Origin: Bradyrhizobium hereditatis | GTDB taxonomy: Bacteria; Pseudomonadota; Alphaproteobacteria; Rhizobiales; Xanthobacteraceae | NCBI RefSeq assembly: GCF_020329435.1 | Contig: NZ_JAGKJK010000015.1 | Location: 62,001 to 126,000 of the forward strand | Direction of reading: 5' to 3' | DNA length: 64,000 bases | Shown: in pieces, positions 17,492-24,901 of the stretch | How positions within the stretch are numbered: position 1 is the stretch's first letter | How the letters are laid out: each line of letters begins with the position of its first letter | Made by a program: the position numbers and the translations under genes | Notes under the pieces: model-generated | What the model saw: only the letters and a program-made list of their open reading frames with translations | What the model was told of the DNA's origin: nothing | The model's database searches: none

Positions 17492-17651
17492 TCCCTCCCC
17501 CCTTGCGGGGGAGGGCTGGGGAGAGGGGTAAGCCACGAGCACAGGCCGAAGAAATTTGGCGACGACTGGTTCAGCGAAGTTCTCAGCCAAACAACGCGCA
17601 CCTCCGATGCGGCCACCCCTCTCCCTAGCCCTCCCCCGCAAGGGGGGAGGG
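17492..17651. repeat. Long palindromic repeat, CTCCCTC family (copy A)
   Basis: Outer arms TCCCTCCCCCCTTGCGGGGG and its complement are about 40 bases each (continuing as AGGGCTGGGGAGAGGGGT), enclosing a centre of about 80 bases. The centre is shared with copy B: both carry GCACAGGC.GAA, ATTTGGCGAC, TCAGCGAAGT and CACCTCCGATGC. Sharing of the centre as well as of the arms means this is one mobile-looking unit, not a simple hairpin. Confidence 0.85.
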
Positions 17652-18150
17652 AACGCACCTTTTTCGCGGAAGCAGTAGTGACTGTTCGCACCGACGTGAC
17701 TGCACACCGAAACGCCACCAAAAGCCGTTGCGCCAAAACGCGAAATTCACCAGCCCTTTCAACCTGATTTGCCCCGTCCAGATCGCGCGGCAAAAATAAA
17801 TCGCTTCTCTTTTTCCGCAAATCAGTTCCATCTTGCGCGCGTCCCGCCTCAATGAAGAGGGGCGTACGCGTCGTCACGATACGTGGAGTGCGGGATGCGG
17901 TGGACGCGAAAGCGCGGCGCGCGCGAGGCGTTGCAGGGCGGCCGTCAGGCCGTGAGCAGCTAATCAGCGCAGGACGAGCGGCGCATTTTGCGTACGGCAA
18001 AACCGTGTGGTTCTGGCACCCGTGGCTGGTGTCAAGCCGGCGGAGGTTTGCAAAGCTCAACCGGGCTTTCGCCAGACCTCAATCCGCCGGCGACGGAGAC
18101 CAGAAGGAATTCGGCTCCGGGAAGAGCTCGGCATAAGCCGTCAAACCACT

Positions 18151-18263
18151 GCGCAGGGAATGCCGGGCTGACCCGGCTGTACCTGTATGCTCGTGTGCGC
18201 ACCACCTAGCGCTATTTGCACACGAGACCGCGGGTGTCAGCCGACACCCGGCATTCCCTGCGC
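18151..18263. repeat. Nested palindrome with 17-bp perfect outer arms
   Basis: Outer arms GCGCAGGGAATGCCGGG (18151-18167) and its exact complement (18247-18263). Inside, CTCGTGTGC (18190-18198) pairs with GCACACGAG (18218-18226), and CGGGTGTC (18231-18238) pairs with GACACCCG (18243-18250). The last hairpin overlaps the outer arm, so the two folds compete. Confidence 0.85.
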
Positions 18264-18383
18264 CCTCTCTTCTTGAGATGGGCGAGCAGATTCGTCGAAA
18301 ACTCGGACGCCATGCGCCGCGAGAAGGAGAAGCCATGTCTCTTTGTATGCGGTGCGCACACCGTCACCGCACAGGCAGTCGGC

Positions 18384-18544
18384 TCCCTCCCCCCTTGCGG
18401 GGGAGGGCTGGGGAGAGGGGTAAGCCACGCGCACAGGCGGAACAGATTTGGCGACAGCTAGCTCAGCGAAGTGCCCAGTCAAACAATTCACACCTCCGAT
18501 GCCGCCACCCCTCTCCCTAACCCTCCCCCGCAAGGGGGGAGGGA
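18384..18544. repeat. Long palindromic repeat, CTCCCTC family (copy B)
   Basis: Same architecture and same centre as copy A, about 890 bases away and in the same orientation. The flanks are also shared to the left (GCACACC...GGCAGT) and to the right (GGAGGGAACGCACC). It ends about 220 bases before the DUF2336 start. Confidence 0.85.
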
Positions 18545-18762
18545 ACGCACCATTCGCGCGGCGAGCAACGATCGAACCAATGAACGGTCCTGAAGGGTCA
18601 GCATGCTTGGATGCTCCACTCGGCCACTGGCCCACCACCTCCGTAATCCTGCGGCCCCATTCTCGCCGCGGCGCGACCCAAATGGTTTACGAATCGTTCA
18701 ACTCTGCTTCCTATTCTCACCTATCTGCTGCCAGAACCGGCCTGAAACGCTCAGGACGAGCG

Positions 18763-19887
18763 ATGTTGGAACGATCGATCACCGCTGAGGTCGAGGCGGC
18801 CATCAAGGCCGGCTCGGCGGAAAAACATCTGGATACGCTGAGGCAGGTCACCGACCTGTTTCTGCTGTCCGCCGAAAGCTATTCCGACGAACAGATCGAG
18901 CTGTTCGGCGATGTGCTCGAACGTCTGATCCGCACTATCGAGCTGCGCGCGCTCGCCGACGTCGCCGCGCGCATTGCGCTGGCCGAAACCTCGACCCAGC
19001 TTGCCTCCGTCAAGCAGGCGCCGCCGGCCGTGATCCGGCGCCTGGCAAACAATGACGAGATCACGATTGCGCGTCCCGTGCTGACCGAATCGGCGCGGCT
19101 TTCGGCCGAGGATCTCGTTGAACTGGCGCAGACCAAGGGCGAGCAGCACCTGCTCGCGATCTCCGGGCGCTGGTGGCTGACCGAGATTGTCACCGATGCG
19201 CTTCTGAAGCGGCACTATCCCTCCGTCAGCCGGCGGCTCGTCACAAATCCCGGCGCGCGGATGTCGGCGAGCGGCTTTGCCATGGTGCTGAAGCAGGCGG
19301 AGAGCGATCCGGATCTCGCGGTCGAGACCGGCGTTCGCGTCGACCTGCCCGCCGCTCAGCGCCTTGAGCTCCTGAAGAACGCAACGGAGGCCGTGCGCAG
19401 GCGGCTGCTCTCGCGCGCGCCGCCGCATCTGTTCGAGGAAATAAGAAGCGCGATCGCCGCGGCCGCCAACGGCGCCAGCCGCGAAATGTCGCGCACGCGC
19501 GATTTTGCCGCCGCGCGCCGCTTTGTCGCCTCGCTCGCCAAGCACGGCAAGCTCAACGAGCCGGAGCTACTCTTGTTCGCGAAAGAGCGGAAATATGCCG
19601 AGACGGTCGCGGCGCTCGCCGAATTATCCGGCTCGAGCATCGAGGTGATCCGCCCCGTGATGCAGAGCCTGCGCGACGACGGCGTCTTGATCCCCTGCCG
19701 CGTCGCCGGGTTGAACTGGGACACTGTCGCCGCCGTGCTCGATAGCCGCTTTGCCTCAGGCAGCATGGGCCGGCATGAGCTTGCGAAGGCAAAAGAGCAG
19801 TACGCCAAGCTTAGCCTCGAAAACGCCCGCCGCCTCCTCCGCTTCTGGCAAGTCCGCGCCGCGGACGCCAAGCCACAGCGGCATTGA
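18763..19887 (+). CDS. DUF2336 domain-containing protein
   Basis: 374 residues from the ATG at 18763, preceded by AGGA. Earlier in-frame ATGs would add residues encoded by the repeat at 18384. The whole chain is helical, with no signal or membrane segment. It matches the DUF2336 family, confined largely to alphaproteobacteria and made of HEAT-like helices (for example LTESARLSAEDLVELAQTKG near 110 and the repeated leucine pattern). Function is unknown; relatives have been linked loosely to regulation. It is followed by two palindromes before the convergent LLM gene. Confidence 0.82.
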   Translation: MLERSITAEVEAAIKAGSAEKHLDTLRQVTDLFLLSAESYSDEQIELFGDVLERLIRTIELRALADVAARIALAETSTQLASVKQAPPAVIRRLANNDEITIARPVLTESARLSAEDLVELAQTKGEQHLLAISGRWWLTEIVTDALLKRHYPSVSRRLVTNPGARMSASGFAMVLKQAESDPDLAVETGVRVDLPAAQRLELLKNATEAVRRRLLSRAPPHLFEEIRSAIAAAANGASREMSRTRDFAAARRFVASLAKHGKLNEPELLLFAKERKYAETVAALAELSGSSIEVIRPVMQSLRDDGVLIPCRVAGLNWDTVAAVLDSRFASGSMGRHELAKAKEQYAKLSLENARRLLRFWQVRAADAKPQRH

Positions 19888-19894
19888 GGGACAT

Positions 19895-19963
19895 GTAGCC
19901 CGGATGAGCGGAGCGACATCCGGGGCAGATGCCCCCGCATGTCGCTCCGCTCATGCGGGCTAC
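19895..19963. repeat. Palindromic repeat, GTAGCCCG family
   Basis: GTAGCCCGGATGAGCGGAGC opens and GCTCCGCTCATGCGGGCTAC closes, with an inner CATCCGGGGC / GCCCCCGCATG near-match. It starts 8 bases past the DUF2336 stop codon, so it can act as that gene's terminator. Confidence 0.85.
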
Positions 19964-19981
19964 GAAGCTCGCTGCATCAGC

Positions 19982-20061
19982 CGTCATTGCGAGCGCAGCG
20001 AAGCAATCCATCCATCCGTTATGCCGAGATGTGGATTGCTTCGCTTCGCTCGCAATGACGG
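19982..20061. repeat. Palindromic repeat, CATTGCGAG family (copy 2)
   Basis: Arms CGTCATTGCGAGCGCAGCGA and AAGCAATCC are mirrored by GGATTGCTTCGCTTCGCTCG and CAATGACG; the loop reads roughly ATCCATCCGTTATGCCGAGATG. It is placed 8 bases before the stop codon of the convergent LLM gene. Confidence 0.88.
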
Positions 20062-20068
20062 GGCTAGA

Positions 20069-21169
20069 TCACGCCGCCTTCGTCAGATCGGCGTCGAGGT
20101 GCGTCAGGCGCGGCATCACCTCCTGCTTCAGGAGGCGCAGCGAATTGTGCCAGGCCTCGGGCTTGTGCTTGTAGTCGAAGCCGAACACGAGCAGCGTGCC
20201 GAAGCCGCCGACCTCGTGATAGATCTTCTCGATCTTCTCGGTGACGGTCGCGGGCGAGCCGACGATCCAGTTGTTGCGGGCGCAGTATTCGACCGTGACG
20301 TCGGAGTCTGCGATGTCAGGCGTGGCCTTGAGATAGTCCTTGAAACCGAAATGGCCGAGCAAGGGCAAGAAATATTCGCGCATCATGCGGCCCATCATGT
20401 CGCCGACGGAGAGCCGCCACGCCTCCTCGTCGGTGTCGGCGATGAAGACCTCGCGCACCAGGCGCCAGTCGCTGCGCTTCGGCTTGCGTCCGGTTTTCGC
20501 CGCGCCGATCTCGACCGATTCCCAGTGGCTGCCGACATAGGCCGGGTTGAGGTTGAGACTCATCGGGATGTAGCCGCGCTCGCCCGCGAGCTTGAGCGTA
20601 TCCGAGCTCTTGGAGAGGCCGGCGACGCCGATCGGCGGATGCGGCGCCTGCAACGGCTTGATATGGGGTTTGAGGAAATCGAACATCGTGTCCGGCTTGC
20701 TCACGGTCCAGAACTTGCCGGTGTGGGTCCAGGGCGCATCCTCGGTCCACATTTTCAGGATGATCTCGAGCGCCTCGCGCGTCATGTCGCGGTTCTGGCC
20801 GGACATGCCGTCAACGTTGAACATCGCCCAGTCGCTCGGCAGGCCGCTGGCCGCGACGCCGAAGTTGAGACGTCCGCCAGAGAGATGGTCGAGCATGGCG
20901 ACGCGGTTGGCGAGTTCGGCCGGGTGGTGATAGGGCAAGAGGAAGCCGCCGGGGCCAAGGCGGATATTCTTAGTCTGCAAGAACGCCTGCGCGAGAATCA
21001 GGTCGGGCGAGGGATGCGGCTCCCAGGGCGCGGTGTGGTGCTCGCCGATCCAGGCTTCCTGATAGCCGAGCTCATCGAGCCAGCGCAGCGTCTGCAGGTC
21101 CCAGTCGTGACCCTCTTTCAATCCGCACTCCGGCGGATGGGACGGCATCGTGAAATATCCGATCTCCAT
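20069..21169 (-). CDS. LLM-class flavin-dependent oxidoreductase (luciferase-like)
   Basis: 366 residues. Start at the ATG at 21169 with GAGGAC upstream; a longer frame to 21229 adds unrelated residues. Bacterial-luciferase-like TIM barrel: MEIGYFTMPSHPPE, then WIGEHHTAPWEPHPSPDLIL (about 41-60, substrate/flavin region), GGFLLPYHHPAELANRVAML and DHLSGGRLNFGVAASG (the LLM signature). It uses FMNH2 from a separate reductase to oxidise small organic molecules. The specific substrate is unknown. No flavin reductase is adjacent, though an OYE-family flavoenzyme follows upstream on the same strand. Confidence 0.9.
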   Translation of the reverse strand: MEIGYFTMPSHPPECGLKEGHDWDLQTLRWLDELGYQEAWIGEHHTAPWEPHPSPDLILAQAFLQTKNIRLGPGGFLLPYHHPAELANRVAMLDHLSGGRLNFGVAASGLPSDWAMFNVDGMSGQNRDMTREALEIILKMWTEDAPWTHTGKFWTVSKPDTMFDFLKPHIKPLQAPHPPIGVAGLSKSSDTLKLAGERGYIPMSLNLNPAYVGSHWESVEIGAAKTGRKPKRSDWRLVREVFIADTDEEAWRLSVGDMMGRMMREYFLPLLGHFGFKDYLKATPDIADSDVTVEYCARNNWIVGSPATVTEKIEKIYHEVGGFGTLLVFGFDYKHKPEAWHNSLRLLKQEVMPRLTHLDADLTKAA

Positions 21170-21291
21170 GGGGCGTCCTCGCTGTATGTTGTTATTGAAA
21201 GCGCGTCTATCGCGCGCAAGCGAGAGCATAGCACGCCCTGCGTGCGGCCGAGTTATGACGAAACGGATGGGCAGAGGTCAGGATTTGAGAT

Positions 21292-21371
21292 CGTCATTGC
21301 GAGCGAAGCGAAGCAATCCATCCATCCGCTATGCCGTGACATGGATTGCTTCGCTCCGCTCGCAATGACGG
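21292..21371. repeat. Palindromic repeat, CATTGCGAG family (copy 3)
   Basis: Nearly identical to the copy at 19982 (CGTCATTGCGAGCGAAGCGA opening, loop ATCCATCCGCTATGCCGTGACATG). It lies between two minus-strand genes, upstream of the LLM gene and beyond the OYE stop codon. Confidence 0.88.
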
Positions 21372-21436
21372 GGATAGAGCGGAACGCTTGCGGCACTTCT
21401 CTTGAGGTGGACAAGGCTGAGGTGCAACGTACGTCG

Positions 21437-22549
21437 CTACCTCGTCCCGAACGTCGTCGCGCCGAACAGCGCCTTCTGCGTCGAGGGCTGCGAGCGCCAG
21501 TATTGCGGCGGCGCGAACACTTCGCCGCCGAGTTCGGCCGCGGCGTGCCAGCCCCAGCGCGGGTCGTAGAGCATGGCGCGCGCGAGCGCGACCATGTCCG
21601 CCTTGCCGGAGGCGATGATCTCCTCGGCTTGCCTCGCTTCCGTGATCAGGCCGACGGCGATGGTGGGGAGCCCGGTCGCCTCGCGGATCGCCTGCGCGAA
21701 CGGCACCTGGTAGCCGGGGCCGAGCGGAATCTTCTGCAGCGGCGAGACGCCGCCCGAGGAGGCGTCGATCCAGTCGACGCCGTGCTTTTTCAGCTCCTGC
21801 GCAAACTCGATGGTCTGCGCCAGATCCCAGCCGCCCTCGACCCAGTCGGTCGAGGAGACGCGCAATCCCACTGGCTTATTGGGCGGAAACGCCGCGCGCA
21901 CCGCGTCGAACACTTCGAGTGGAAAGCGCATGCGATTCTGCAAGGAGCCGCCATATTGATCTGTGCGCTGGTTCGATATCGGCGACAGGAATTGGTGCAG
22001 GAGATAGCCATGCGCCGAGTGCACTTCGATCGCGTCGATGCCGAGCCGCTCGGCGCGCTTCGCGGCAGCAGCAAATGCCTCGCGTACGCGCGCCAAGCCT
22101 GCCGCATCGAACGCAACCGGCGGCGGCTCGCCCTCCTTGTGCGGGATCGCCGAGGGCCCTTCCGGCCGCCAGCCGCCTTCGGCCACCGGGATCAATTGTC
22201 CGCCATCCCAAGGCGTGTGGCTCGATGCCTTGCGGCCGGCATGGGCGAGCTGCATCATCACGGCGGCCTTCGAACGCTTGCGCACAGAGGCAAGGATCGG
22301 CCTCAGGGCAGCTTCGGTGGCGTCGTTGTAGAGGCCGAGACAGCCCGGCGTGATGCGCCCCGTCGCCTCCACCGCGGTCGCCTCGATGCAGAAGACGGCC
22401 GCGCCCGACAGCGCCAGCGAATTGATGTGGGTGAAGTGCCAGTCATTGGCCTCGCCATTGACAGCGGAATACTGGCACATCGGCGCCACCATGATGCGGT
22501 TGGCAAGGTTGAGGCCGCGCAGCGTGATCGGGGTAAACAGAGCGCTCAT
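21437..22549 (-). CDS. NADH:flavin oxidoreductase / old yellow enzyme family (YqjM/NamA-like)
   Basis: 370 residues from the ATG at 22549; no clear Shine-Dalgarno, but the family start MSALFTPITLRGLNLANRI fits this position. FMN-dependent ene-reductase. Visible are VAPMCQYSA (21-29; the Cys near the flavin that marks the YqjM class), QLAHAGRKAS (about 100-109), VHSAHGYLLHQFLSPISNQR (catalytic His pair region, about 177) and DQYGGSLQNR (about 197-206). It reduces activated C=C bonds with NAD(P)H. The physiological substrate is unknown; these genes are often part of xenobiotic or stress responses. Confidence 0.9.
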   Translation of the reverse strand: MSALFTPITLRGLNLANRIMVAPMCQYSAVNGEANDWHFTHINSLALSGAAVFCIEATAVEATGRITPGCLGLYNDATEAALRPILASVRKRSKAAVMMQLAHAGRKASSHTPWDGGQLIPVAEGGWRPEGPSAIPHKEGEPPPVAFDAAGLARVREAFAAAAKRAERLGIDAIEVHSAHGYLLHQFLSPISNQRTDQYGGSLQNRMRFPLEVFDAVRAAFPPNKPVGLRVSSTDWVEGGWDLAQTIEFAQELKKHGVDWIDASSGGVSPLQKIPLGPGYQVPFAQAIREATGLPTIAVGLITEARQAEEIIASGKADMVALARAMLYDPRWGWHAAAELGGEVFAPPQYWRSQPSTQKALFGATTFGTR

Positions 22550-22639
22550 GAAAAGGAGATCCGGACCGGAGGAAAAGCGACCCGCAATGCTAGCGAGCCG
22601 CTCTCCCCTCCTCAACCCGCCGGGAATGCAACCCTCCCC

Positions 22640-23601
22640 CTACGGCTTGATGCCAGCGGCCTTGATCAGCGCGAGATAGGCCGCCGTCTCGCCCCTGACG
22701 AACTCGTCCATCTCGGCCGGCCTCATCGGCATCGGTTCGACGGCAAGCTTCTTCAGGCTCGCCTGCGTCGCCGGATCGCCCAGTACCTTCATTCCGACCG
22801 CATGCAGTTTCTCGACGACGTCGCGCGGCGTCTTGGCCGGCACGAACACGCCGTACCAGCTCACGCTGTCGGCACCCTTCAATCCGATTTCCGATGGCGT
22901 CGGCACATCGGGCAGATCAGCGGCGCGGGCCGGCTCGACACCAGCAGAGCCTTCACCTGGCCTTCGCGGATCAGCGGCAAAGCAGTCGCGAGCGGACAGA
23001 AATAGAGGTCAATTCGCCCGCCGATGATGTCGGTGATCACCTCCGGTCCACCACGATAGGGCACATGCGTTGCCTCGATGCCGGCGGAGAGGCGGAATTT
23101 CTCGGCGGCGATATGCACCGCGCTGCCGATACCGACCGAGCCAAACGAAATCGATCCCGGTTTGGCCTTCGCGTCCGCGATGAAATCATGGATGGTTCTC
23201 CACGGACGCTCCTTCGGCACGATCATGACCATCGCACTGGAGCCGATCATCAGCACCGAGGAGAGATCCTTGGTCGCATCGAAAGTGAGGTTCGGGAAAA
23301 TCGCCGGCGCGATCGCCAGTGCCGAGGAATGGGCGAGAATGCTGTATCCGTCAGGATCGGCCTTCGCGACCAATCCGGTGCCGAGCGTGCCGCCGGCGCC
23401 TGCGCGATTTTCGATCACGATCGGCTGGCCGAGTTCGGACGAGAGACGTTCGAACACCAGGCGCGGCACCACGTCGGTGGCGCTGCCCGCGCCGAACGGA
23501 ATGGTCGCCTTGAACAGCCGCGACGGCCAGGTTTCGGCATGCGAGGCAGCGGCCGCAAAAAGGCTGGACAGGACGCAGAGGGCACGAAAACACTTGTACA
23601 T
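22640..23601 (-). pseudogene. Tripartite tricarboxylate transporter (Bug/TctC) binding protein, frameshifted
   Basis: The start at 23601 (GGAG seven bases upstream) gives a signal peptide (MYKCFRALCVLSSLFAAAAS, cleavage near SHAE) and then the Bug-family opening TWPSRLFKATIPFGAGSATD. The frame ends early at 22879. Coding continues in another frame from about 22925 (DLPDVPTPSEIGLKGADSVS) to 22640. A single missing base in CGGCCCGCGCCGC accounts for it. The repaired protein would be about 320 residues, full length for periplasmic binding proteins that take up carboxylates. No TctA/TctB membrane genes are adjacent, which is common for Bug orphans. Confidence 0.85.
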
Positions 23602-23728
23602 TGAAAGCTCCGGTTTCATCGGCCGGAGCGTTGCAAGAACCGTTCCGTTATCCGTCGAGTTTTCCGACACGGAGGGCCGGGGATCCGAAAGCGGTCGCCT
23701 TGGATCGCCGCCGCCTCTCCTGGCAAAA

Positions 23729-24805
23729 TCACTCCACCAGCGTGAACTGCAGCAGCAGATTGCGCTGGATCATCGAGAAATTGTCGTCGGAGACGAGCGT
23801 CAACACCGTGTCGCCCTCCGGTGTGACATGGGCGTCGATGCCTTCCATGTTGTCGACCTCGTGGCCGAGATCGGCATTAAAGATTGCGGGACCGTCGATC
23901 AGCGCGCCGGGGGCGATGGAGGCAAGCGCGACGCGGCGGATGCGGATGCCGACGCCGCCGAGCCAGGAGAATTTGCGTTCCAGCAGCAACAGCCCGCCGG
24001 ACGGCAGCAGCACCGCATCGCTGATGTCGAAGCCATCGGTGCGGCGGATCGCGAACTGCCCGGGCGACTTGCCACCGATCAGAAAGCCGAGAATGTTGCC
24101 CTGCGCGTCGAGCCCGCGCTCGGAGAACGCGATCAGCGTTCCTGCCAGAGATTGGTTGCCCTTCGGCACCATCACGAGCGCCTCGATGCCCTTGTTGTTG
24201 GGCAGCTTGCGCGTCGCTGGTGGCAGCGCAACCAGTTCGCTGCGGGCGTGCGTGAAACCTTTGGTGAAATCGAAGCGCAGCACCTGATGAACGCGCTCGA
24301 GACCGACATAGACGAGCGCGCCATCGAGCGCGAGCGCCTCGGTGTCGTACCAGCCGCGCGAGGTGATCGGTTTGCCGTCGGGGCCAAGTATCGGCGAGGC
24401 CTCGACGTCGTCGAGCCCGACCATCTCGCGGCCCTTGTAGACGATGCGCCCGGTGAACCAGCCGGCCTTGTCGCTGATCGCGATGAAGCGCTCGCCCTTG
24501 GCGTCCAGCCGCAGGCCGGACAATCCGCCGAAGCCGCGAAACCGCGAGGTCAGCATGAGTCCGCTGCGGTATTCGAGTTCGCCAAACCGCATCCGCGACC
24601 GGTCACGAGTATCGAACGAGGGCAGCGGCCGGGCATTGACCTCGATCGAGACCGGCGCGGTGACCGAAAATTCGTCGGGAATGGTCTGCTTGGTCGGCCG
24701 TTGGACCGCCGTCTGCGCCAGCGCCGCTCCAGGCACGGCCGCCACCGAAAGCCCCGCCGCTGCACATTTCAAAAAGCGGCGGCGGGAGAGGTTAGTGATC
24801 CTCAT
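23729..24805 (-). CDS. Esterase-like activity of phytase family protein, Tat-exported
   Basis: 358 residues. A twin-arginine signal is clear: MRITNLSRRRFLKCAAAG with cleavage near GAALAQ (about 31), so the protein is exported folded. The mature part matches the Phytase-like (PF13449) beta-propeller family: FRGFGGLSGLRLDAKGERFI (about 90-109), YDTEALALDG (about 153), GIEALVMVPKG and the closing VDNMEGIDAHVTPEG. The start at 24805 was chosen because it places the RR motif normally. Substrate is unknown. It lies 72 bases beyond the cobT stop on the same strand and may be cotranscribed, with no evident functional link. Confidence 0.85.
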   Translation of the reverse strand: MRITNLSRRRFLKCAAAGLSVAAVPGAALAQTAVQRPTKQTIPDEFSVTAPVSIEVNARPLPSFDTRDRSRMRFGELEYRSGLMLTSRFRGFGGLSGLRLDAKGERFIAISDKAGWFTGRIVYKGREMVGLDDVEASPILGPDGKPITSRGWYDTEALALDGALVYVGLERVHQVLRFDFTKGFTHARSELVALPPATRKLPNNKGIEALVMVPKGNQSLAGTLIAFSERGLDAQGNILGFLIGGKSPGQFAIRRTDGFDISDAVLLPSGGLLLLERKFSWLGGVGIRIRRVALASIAPGALIDGPAIFNADLGHEVDNMEGIDAHVTPEGDTVLTLVSDDNFSMIQRNLLLQFTLVE

Positions 24806-24901
24806 GGTGAGACGCGGCGAAGACGCCACTCCTCCCGAGTGAGCGCTCCCGCGCTCATCCGACGACGGAGACGATTTTCGCAGCCGGTCATCACATCACG
24901 G

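Larger units (their letters stand above)
17390..18762. other. 1.37-kb gene-free stretch filled with palindromic repeats
   Basis: I find no credible gene. It holds two nearly identical long palindromes (17492-17651 and 18384-18544) and a nested palindrome (18151-18263). Short frames that cross these repeats translate to repeat-derived sequence and are judged spurious. The segment 17870-18150 is unexplained: it resembles sequence I recall next to similar repeats in other Bradyrhizobium genomes. Confidence 0.7.

Noticed and set aside
18079..18336. Minus-strand frame containing REGAGNAGCRLTPAVSC
   Set aside because: It is a translation of the nested palindrome. Frames of this type appear in many genomes as repeat-derived spurious proteins.
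18541..18660. tRNA-Ser-like pieces on the minus strand (GTGGCCGAGTGG and GGTTCGATC)
   Set aside because: No anticodon stem, no acceptor pairing and no 3' CCA context at the right distance. The match is limited to short pieces.
19751..23005. Very long plus-strand frame (1084 codons)
   Set aside because: It is antisense to the LLM and OYE flavoenzyme genes and runs through repeats. It has no recognisable domain and the composition of an antisense shadow in high-G+C DNA.
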